A program made the translations under genes and the position numbers. A stretch of DNA of 12,577 nucleotides from the NCBI GenBank assembly GCA_049511115.1, contig JBEKYH010000096.1, positions 1-12,577 on the forward strand, given 5' to 3'. Source of the DNA: JBEKYH01 sp049511115. GTDB lineage: Bacteria; Planctomycetota; Phycisphaerae; Tepidisphaerales; Tepidisphaeraceae. This document shows, piece by piece, positions 5,841 to 11,228 of this stretch; position 1 is the first letter of the stretch; every line of letters starts with the position of its first letter. The notes under the pieces are model-generated. The model did not search any database, had not been told where the DNA came from, and worked only from the letters and a program-made list of their open reading frames with translations.

Positions 5841-7400
5841 CTAAAGAGCCGCCAGGAATTGGGTGAACGTGAACGAGTAGAAATAGCGGCAGGCGTCGAG
5901 CGCGCCGACAGCGACGAGCAACATAAAGACCGAGAATGCCGAGTAAGCGATCCACGGCCGCTGGCGTTGCGTAAACGCAAAGCCAATCGCCGCCACTACA
6001 CAACCGATCCCCCAGTCAAATATGTGGAAGCGCGTTTTTGGAGACGTGGGCGAAAAGACCCAGAGAAAAAACGCCGCTGAGCCGATCAGGAAATATAGCG
6101 TCACGCGCCGGTCAGAGGGCAACTCACGAAGCGCGAAGATTCCCAGCGGGAAGAAGACCAGGAGCAGCGGCCCGATGCGGAAGCCGAACGCCCCGTCGTC
6201 ATGCCCGATGGTCATTTGCACCGGAAGAACAATCGGCGTCGTAAGGTAATCCACAAGGCGAGCTTTGCGCCCAGCCGCCACGGGGCTGTTCCAAAGAGGG
6301 TCCGACGGGTTTTGCGCGATCGTATAGCCGCGCGTATCCCAAAGGCGTCCGGATAGTTGATAACAGTGGCCCACCCAAATGAGCAAGGTCAAAACCAAGA
6401 CGGTTGCAAGGCCGGCGCAACGGGCGACGCTGGCGGCGCGCTGGGAGCGGTCCGCCCCGCGCCGATAACCCGTATAGAGTATGTAGACGCAGACGCCGGG
6501 CGCCGCCAGCGCCATAAAGGGCTTTGTGGATACCGCGGCGGCGAGGGCGATGGTAGCGGCGAGGACGGCGCGGCCTGAGGGCGGCTTGGGCGAAGCGTTG
6601 AACAAAGCCGCGTATGCGCACAGCGCGAAGGCCGCGGCGAGGTTGTCATTGCGTGAAGCCGTCGCGAAAGCCAAAAGCACGGGCACGGACAGCATGGCGA
6701 GCAGCCCCGCAAGGGGTGGCGCCCCCACCGCCAATGCCAATGACGCACAACTCGCGCAGAGAAGAAGCAGAAAAACCAAATTCAGCAGATGGGCCGCCGT
6801 CGAGGAGCCATAGAGTGCCGGCACCGTGAGAATCATTTCGTTCAGGGCCGGGCCGTTGGTGAGCTGATATGGCGAGTTCACCCATCCGTGGCTGTCCGCC
6901 CAGAGCAAAGGGGCCGCCCAGTGGTAAATGATTTCGTCTGTTTCCCCTGTCGGTCGCGCGCATGCGCCGAGCAAAGCCGCGAACACCGCGCCGGCCAACG
7001 CCCACAGGATCGCCCGGCGCATCCGTCCCGGTAAGACCGCAGAGCGATCCTCTGATTCGATCGCAACCAACTCCCACGGCCGCGACCAGACGATCAGGCC
7101 CAGCATGATCGCGGTGGAGAGGTAGATGACGGCGCGGTCCAGAATCCGCGCTTCTCCAAGAAGGAATATCTCCGCGCCATATAGCGCAAATCCCTCGCCC
7201 AGAAGCAGGGCTGTGAATGTCCAGCCGTCGCGGACGACCCAGCGGGTCGCGCGGAGAAACGCGCCTCCCAGCGCTGTGGCATGAACGAGGACCAGACTGA
7301 GGGCGAATATGGCGGTGACAATCCCCTGCAATGGGTTAACCACCCTTCCCGCCACTCGCGTCGACCGGCGACAGCATCCGCCGATCAAGCGCCGGGTCAT
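5841..7400 (-). CDS. GT-C type membrane glycosyltransferase, tandem paralogue copy 3 (first of the unit)
   Basis: This 519-residue multi-pass protein is the first of the three paralogues in transcription order. In the presumed active-site loop it reads GETDEIIYH: D155 and E156 are kept, but the first Asp of the other copies is replaced by Glu (E153). Other loop differences are NSPYQLTNGPALNEMILTV, LLAFATASRNDN and a shorter IGHDDGAFGFRIG loop. Its N-terminus before residue 13 (MTRRLIGGCCRR) is unrelated to copies 1 and 2, so the duplicated unit begins near here. A 6-base direct repeat adds Phe-Thr near the C-terminus (SFTFTQF versus SFTQF). The ATG at 7398-7400 lacks a ribosome binding site and lies inside another short ORF (7336-7482) that has one, so the true start is uncertain; GTG codons further in (for example at Val16) are possible. 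Confidence 0.75.
   Translation of the reverse strand: MTRRLIGGCCRRSTRVAGRVVNPLQGIVTAIFALSLVLVHATALGGAFLRATRWVVRDGWTFTALLLGEGFALYGAEIFLLGEARILDRAVIYLSTAIMLGLIVWSRPWELVAIESEDRSAVLPGRMRRAILWALAGAVFAALLGACARPTGETDEIIYHWAAPLLWADSHGWVNSPYQLTNGPALNEMILTVPALYGSSTAAHLLNLVFLLLLCASCASLALAVGAPPLAGLLAMLSVPVLLAFATASRNDNLAAAFALCAYAALFNASPKPPSGRAVLAATIALAAAVSTKPFMALAAPGVCVYILYTGYRRGADRSQRAASVARCAGLATVLVLTLLIWVGHCYQLSGRLWDTRGYTIAQNPSDPLWNSPVAAGRKARLVDYLTTPIVLPVQMTIGHDDGAFGFRIGPLLLVFFPLGIFALRELPSDRRVTLYFLIGSAAFFLWVFSPTSPKTRFHIFDWGIGCVVAAIGFAFTQRQRPWIAYSAFSVFMLLVAVGALDACRYFYSFTFTQFLAAL
5863..5874. repeat. 6-base tandem duplication inside copy 3
   Basis: GTGAAC occurs twice in a row on the plus strand, where copies 1 and 2 have it once. 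It inserts two residues (Phe-Thr) in frame near the C-terminus of copy 3, as expected of replication slippage. Confidence 0.8.
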
Positions 7401-7482
7401 AGCGGCAATACGTTTTCGCCGGCGGCAGCACGCTGCGTGGCGCGGTTGGTTCGACCGTATGTTCCGTACCTGTTGCGGTCAT
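7336..7482 (-). CDS. Possible 48-residue leader ORF overlapping the copy 3 start
   Basis: ATG at 7480-7482 is preceded by AGAGGA (7487-7492) with 4 nt between, a much better initiation site than that of copy 3. The frame runs 48 codons (beginning MTATGTEHTVEPTAPRS and including KTYCRYDPALDRRM) and ends in TAA at 7336-7338. It overlaps the first 65 bases of copy 3 in another frame. I recognise no family. It may be a small regulatory or coupling peptide, the original N-terminal part of copy 3 separated by a frameshift, or a chance ORF. The position directly downstream of the candidate promoter makes it worth recording. Confidence 0.35.
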   Translation of the reverse strand: MTATGTEHTVEPTAPRSVLPPAKTYCRYDPALDRRMLSPVDASGGKGG

Positions 7483-7578
7483 TCGTTCCTCTAAATCCCT
7501 TTTGTGCATCAAGCGCGGATGGGGGTTTCAGGCTTCGTCGGGTTACACCCAAGGCGCCGCACCGCTTGCACCTCGTGC

Positions 7579-7608
7579 ATAAAGTCGCCGCGGGGCGCAA
7601 TATGTCAA
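7579..7608 (-). promoter_or_regulatory. Candidate sigma-70 type promoter for the GT-C unit
   Basis: On the minus strand a perfect TTGACA lies at 7603-7608. At an 18-base spacing the -10 position holds CTTTAT (7579-7584), a weak match (3 of 6). A start site near 7572 would give a leader of about 90 bases before the ATG at 7482. A 5-base-arm inverted repeat (7567-7579) overlaps the predicted start site and could be an operator. The promoter has not been demonstrated. Confidence 0.4.
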
Positions 7609-7716
7609 GTTCTTAATCGCGGCTTGATCCCAGGATGTTAGGTTGCCTTCGCTTATCGGGCGTTGGGCGGCCGAATTCGCGGCGACTCGGCAGGGCCTAT
7701 GATCCTTCCGATGATG

Positions 7717-7722
7717 TATAAT
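7717..7722 (+). promoter_or_regulatory. TATAAT -10 box candidate for the Wzy-like gene
   Basis: A perfect TATAAT lies 44 bases before the ATG at 7767, so a start near 7729 would give a leader of about 38 bases. No convincing -35 is visible 16-18 bases upstream, so activator dependence or an alternative sigma factor is possible. Confidence 0.4.
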
Positions 7723-7757
7723 GGCAGAGTTCAATTGGTCCGAATGTGCCCCGTTTC

Positions 7758-7761
7758 GGAG
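7758..7761 (+). promoter_or_regulatory. Ribosome binding site that decides the Wzy-like start
   Basis: GGAG lies 5 nt before the ATG at 7767-7769 and within the extra N-terminal codons that a GTG start at 7746 would give. It supports the ATG. Confidence 0.6.
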
Positions 7762-7766
7762 AACGC

Positions 7767-9347
7767 ATGACTTTCGTTGAGGATCCGTACTTTCATCCGG
7801 ACGCGCAGGCGATCCCGCAGTTAGGCGCAGAGGCGGAGCGCTCTATCCTCCGGCCTTTGCTTTTCGGCATACCCGTCGTTCTCAGCGGGCTTTCCTATGT
7901 CGCCGGCGGCGTGCAGGCCCTCACTGATCTCAGCTTTCTCTTCCTGGCTGGATTTTGCCTCTTGTTCCTGGCCAGGGAGCTTTGGGACTTTCCCGAAAAG
8001 CAGGGCATGGGCGGACTGCTTATTTTCGGCGGAGTTCTCATCTGGTTTTGCCACGACTACTTTTCCAATTGGTTCGGAGTCGATTTCCTCGATCCCGCTT
8101 TTGGGTTCAGCGCCGGCACGATTGCCAAAGCCGCCTTCTACCATTGTTTGTTCATTGAAATCATGGTGGCGGTATACAAATTCCCGGTCTTCCGCTGGGC
8201 CGAAAAGCTCATCGTGATTGTGCCCGAGCCGGCCAGCAGTTCGCTGTACGCCGCCGTCTTGTTGGTCATGATGGCATTTACATTCAGCCCCTTCTTCCTT
8301 TTCCAAAGTGAACCGTTCTATATGGCGCTGTGGCACACGGCCACGTTCCGGTCAAATCTGGTTCCCTGGACCGTGGGTCGCACGTCCATCGGCCAAGCCA
8401 TGAACCTGAACTATGACTGGGGCGGATACGTTGCCCAGATTCTCCAGATAGGCCAGATGACCGGTATCCTGGCCGCAGCATATTCCATCATGATCGCCCG
8501 GTCGCTGCCTGGCAAAATCATCGGGTGGCCAATCTGGTTGTTCTGGGTTGGCTATTCATTTGCCGGGATGCGCCGCGGCGACTTTGCTTTCATGGGCCTT
8601 CCGGTGGCGGCGCTGCTCTATTACAAGTACCAAAGCGCGCTGATCGGCCAGATTCGCCTGAGCCGCTGGAAGGCCTACGCCCTGGGTGGGGTGGTGGCGT
8701 TCGCCCTCTTAGTGGGCGTGCAATACGAAGGTTCCGTCCGCGCCAACACAAGCTCGCTGGAGCTGTTCACCGCCCGCGGCGACACGATGTTCTCCGAAGG
8801 GTTAAAAGCCTGGGCGATTTTCCCCGACAAGAAAAACTACTATTACGACGATTTTCCCGGCGAAACGATCGTGCGGCCCTTGCCCGACACCCTTTTTTGG
8901 CTGATCATCGATCCCATTCCGCGAGCCTTGTGGAATGACAAGCCGCTGGACTCCTTTGGTCCCTGGTACAGCAATCTCATCAGCGGCGAGCACACCGGCG
9001 CCAATGGGACAACGGTCTCTTCCGGCGCGGTCGGGACCTGGTATTTTCGTTTTGGCCCGTTCGGCGTGATCGAAGGGGCACTCCTGTACGGCTGGCTCAT
9101 GGGTGTCGCGGAACGATCGCTCCGCCGCGCGGGAAATCGTCCGCTGGCGGTTATCTTCTCTCTTGCGTTTGTAACCTTCATGTTCCGCGCCTATCGGGAC
9201 CTTTGGTTTCATAATCTTGACCAGGTTCTCCTGACCGGCGTTTTGCTCTACGTCGTGGTCAAGCTGCTCGGTGCGGCGCCCTCGGGCGAAAATGCCCGGG
9301 TGGAAGGCGATGCTTCCAGCGCGGGGATGACGACTGTTGCCGCCTGA
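7767..9347 (+). CDS. Wzy-like oligosaccharide repeat-unit polymerase (multi-pass membrane protein)
   Basis: With the ATG at 7767 the protein has 526 residues and about eleven or twelve hydrophobic segments, starting near residues 30-50 and 53-70. A long hydrophilic stretch after about residue 325 carries ANTSSLELFTARGDTMFSEG and then DPIPRALWNDKP (about 382-393), followed by a segment with GTWYFRFGPFGVIEGALLYG and an RAYRDLW-containing C-terminal part. The P-R-x-L/S-W-x-x-KP motif in a periplasmic loop, followed by a 'fG..G....al.G' helix, is common in O-antigen/exopolysaccharide polymerases of the Wzy type. I infer that it joins repeat units on undecaprenyl diphosphate at the periplasmic face. 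It opens a plus-strand unit and overlaps the next gene by 11 bp. An O-antigen ligase or an uncharacterised EpsG-like protein are alternatives. No Wzx flippase is visible in this window. Confidence 0.65.
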   Translation: MTFVEDPYFHPDAQAIPQLGAEAERSILRPLLFGIPVVLSGLSYVAGGVQALTDLSFLFLAGFCLLFLARELWDFPEKQGMGGLLIFGGVLIWFCHDYFSNWFGVDFLDPAFGFSAGTIAKAAFYHCLFIEIMVAVYKFPVFRWAEKLIVIVPEPASSSLYAAVLLVMMAFTFSPFFLFQSEPFYMALWHTATFRSNLVPWTVGRTSIGQAMNLNYDWGGYVAQILQIGQMTGILAAAYSIMIARSLPGKIIGWPIWLFWVGYSFAGMRRGDFAFMGLPVAALLYYKYQSALIGQIRLSRWKAYALGGVVAFALLVGVQYEGSVRANTSSLELFTARGDTMFSEGLKAWAIFPDKKNYYYDDFPGETIVRPLPDTLFWLIIDPIPRALWNDKPLDSFGPWYSNLISGEHTGANGTTVSSGAVGTWYFRFGPFGVIEGALLYGWLMGVAERSLRRAGNRPLAVIFSLAFVTFMFRAYRDLWFHNLDQVLLTGVLLYVVVKLLGAAPSGENARVEGDASSAGMTTVAA

Positions 9348-10476
9348 TAAACGCCACACCCCGCCCTCCGTCCTGATCTGCGCCGGCAACCTGGGCGGGG
9401 GCGGAGTCCAATCCCATCTCACGCTTCTTTGCCGACTGCTTCGCCGCCACGGAGCGGGTGTTACATTAGTCGGCTCGGACCGAGGCTGGCCCGCGCAAAC
9501 GCTATCCGATCTTCGATCCGACGGCGTCAACCTGCGGCTTCCTCCGGCCGCGATTTGCCGCTTTGCAAAACTTCGCAGCGCCTTCGCCGCCGCCGCGGCG
9601 CCCCTCTGGGGGCGGGGAGATTTCACCTCGCTCTGCAACATCGGAGAAGGGCGGCTTCAGTTGCTGTTCCGCAAATGGGTGAGCCGGAGAACGGTTTCGA
9701 TCTATCACGAGATCGTCGACGACCCCAGGCCGGATAATCTGCGTGGCCGATGCGCGCTGGCCGCCGACGCCGTGATCGCCAACTCCGCCGTGGTCCAAGC
9801 CCAATTCACATCACAGTGGCCCCGGATGCCGGTGCGGGTGATACCGTTCCTCACCGCCTCGGCGGTGATGCCCGTGCCAAAGCCACGGCCCCCCATCGGA
9901 GACCGGCCGCTGCGCATGACCTACCTGGGACGGATCGTGGGCCACAAACGACCGCACGATCTCGTTCGCCGCTGGCGGCAATTGACGGCCGCGCCGCCGC
10001 TGGCCTCGGCACGCCTGGACGTATACGGCTACGACCCGGACGGCCGCTTCATCGCCGAAATGCGCGAAACAATCGCCACCGAAAAGCTGGGCGATCGAAT
10101 CACGCTGCACGGCGCCTACGAGCCGGCCGCCCTGGACTCCATCCTCGCTCAATCCGACGTTGTCGTGCTTCCCAGTTGGTTTGAAGGCCTGCCCCTGTCC
10201 CTGGTGGAGGCCATGCAGCGCGGCGTTCCCATCGTCGCCTGCGCCGCCGGCGGCGTAGCTGAATTCGCCGATGGCAATCCCGATGTCGTCATTACCAGCA
10301 CGAATCTGGACGATTTCGACGCCGGCCTGGCCACAATGGCCGCCAAACTCCGCGCCGGCCAGATCGACGCGGTGCGCCTGCACCATTGGGCCGAATCCCG
10401 CTACGGCTATGAGACCGTCTCCAAGTTATGGCTCGACGCCCTGCTGCGCCCCCGCGAGTTTTGGAACATCCCTTGA
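9337..10476 (+). CDS. GT4-type glycosyltransferase (GT-B fold)
   Basis: This 379-residue protein has an N-terminal glycine-rich loop GNLGGGGVQSHL (about residues 17-28), typical of the acceptor-side domain of GT4 enzymes. A central LRMTYLGRIVGHKRPHDL marks the start of the nucleotide-sugar domain. The retaining-GT signature E283-G-L-P-L-S-L-V-E291 (E-x7-E) is inside PSWFEGLPLSLVEAMQRGVP. It acts in the cytoplasm, adding a sugar to a lipid-linked intermediate; donor and acceptor are unknown. The start is TTG at 9337: the frame upstream is closed by TGA at 9328-9330, and GGGGA lies 9 nt before it. It overlaps the Wzy-like gene by 11 bp, suggesting translational coupling. Its last 51 bases overlap, tail to tail, the FkbM gene on the other strand. 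Confidence 0.88.
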   Translation: MPPDKRHTPPSVLICAGNLGGGGVQSHLTLLCRLLRRHGAGVTLVGSDRGWPAQTLSDLRSDGVNLRLPPAAICRFAKLRSAFAAAAAPLWGRGDFTSLCNIGEGRLQLLFRKWVSRRTVSIYHEIVDDPRPDNLRGRCALAADAVIANSAVVQAQFTSQWPRMPVRVIPFLTASAVMPVPKPRPPIGDRPLRMTYLGRIVGHKRPHDLVRRWRQLTAAPPLASARLDVYGYDPDGRFIAEMRETIATEKLGDRITLHGAYEPAALDSILAQSDVVVLPSWFEGLPLSLVEAMQRGVPIVACAAGGVAEFADGNPDVVITSTNLDDFDAGLATMAAKLRAGQIDAVRLHHWAESRYGYETVSKLWLDALLRPREFWNIP

Positions 10477-11193
10477 TTGGAATATCGCCAGTTGATGCCC
10501 ATGCGCCTTGCGCAGCGGCATCGCCGGCCGCAGTCCCGCCCTGGAAAGCGACGTCAGCAACTCCAGATGCAATGCCCCGTCGGCATCGTGCAATTCCATG
10601 AAAAGCGTGCGTACTCTTGTAAAAATTTCCAGGCTCGATCGCACCAGATCGAATTCGCCCCCTTCAATGTCGATCTTCATCAGATCAATTTGCCGCTCGC
10701 CGATCGCTTTGGGCAAATCCAGGTATTCGATCTGAAATGGCCGCGCCCCCGGCATGCGCGTCAGCCCGGCCGCGAGAAAACTTCGATCATGCACCCACAA
10801 CGTCCCCGTCCCCGTTCGCTGGCCCAGCAGATTCCGCTTCACCTCGCATCGGTCGGAAATGCCCGCGTCGGATAAATTCCGCGCCAATGTCCTGCCCAAC
10901 AGCGGATTGGGCTCGATCAGCAGATACTTCGTCTGCGAATCGCCCTGCCGCGCGCGAATACACTTTTCAACCAGCAGCGTGAAGTGCCCGCAATTGGCCC
11001 CGCAATCAACGACGAGAGTCGGCGCCGGCTCAACGAGGTCAAACGCCCGCCAGTAAAATGGATCGCAGAATACGTCGCTGAAGCTATCCGCCTCATGTTT
11101 GCTTCGCAGGGACAGACGCTTCTCGTCCCATAATCTGGCTTCGAAGGTGACCCACGGTGCCAGCCGCCGGTAGAGAAAGTATCTCCAACTCAT
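10426..11193 (-). CDS. FkbM-family SAM-dependent methyltransferase
   Basis: With the ATG at 11193 this is a 255-residue protein. SAM-binding motif I is VVDCGANCGHF (61-71), the acidic residue E94 of IEPNP follows, and the FkbM signature KIDIEGGE is at 173-180. FkbM enzymes O-methylate sugars or polyketide hydroxyls; here a sugar of the surface glycan is the likely target. The start is ambiguous. An upstream in-frame ATG at 11262 would overlap the divergent GT4 gene by 34 bp. The ATG at 11193 begins MSWRYFLYRR and leaves a 35-bp gap; a GGAGG directly abuts it, closer than ideal. The C-terminal 16 codons and stop are antisense to the end of the upstream GT4 gene. It is the only minus-strand gene between two plus-strand glycosyltransferases, so it has its own promoter or is read by antisense transcription of the second GT4 start. 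Confidence 0.85.
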   Translation of the reverse strand: MSWRYFLYRRLAPWVTFEARLWDEKRLSLRSKHEADSFSDVFCDPFYWRAFDLVEPAPTLVVDCGANCGHFTLLVEKCIRARQGDSQTKYLLIEPNPLLGRTLARNLSDAGISDRCEVKRNLLGQRTGTGTLWVHDRSFLAAGLTRMPGARPFQIEYLDLPKAIGERQIDLMKIDIEGGEFDLVRSSLEIFTRVRTLFMELHDADGALHLELLTSLSRAGLRPAMPLRKAHGHQLAIFQSRDVPKLAGAQQGVEP

Positions 11194-11228
11194 CCTCCGT
11201 ATGGTATCATGCCGGCGGGACTTGACGC

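Larger units (their letters stand above)
2600..7366. repeat. Three-unit tandem gene repeat, about 1.5-1.6 kb per unit
   Basis: Three homologous units run head to tail: 2600-4221, 4222-5840 and 5841 to about 7366. The spacers between units are also homologous: each includes the stop codon region, a CTTGCCCC-like stretch and TATAAT before the next copy. Homology upstream of copy 3 stops at about the codons for STR, which marks one end of the duplicated unit. Blocks 3861-3940, 5480-5559 and 7099-7178 are identical over 80 bases in all three. Confidence 0.9.
7401..7766. other. Divergent control region between the two transcription units
   Basis: About 366 bases separate the minus-strand GT-C unit from the plus-strand Wzy-like gene. 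It contains candidate promoters for both directions, a short inverted repeat (7567-7579, TGCAC-CTC-GTGCA) and the 5' part of the 48-codon ORF. I see no other gene, tRNA, terminator or mobile element relic in it. Confidence 0.6.

Noticed and set aside
2600..7366. Possible composite transposon or insertion-sequence driven duplication
   Set aside because: No transposase fragment, terminal inverted repeats or target-site duplication is seen at the unit borders; unequal recombination is sufficient.
8802..9641. A 279-codon minus-strand frame over the end of the Wzy-like gene and the start of the GT4 gene
   Set aside because: It spans two well supported plus-strand genes, including the GT4 glycine-rich loop, and its product shows no recognisable domain.
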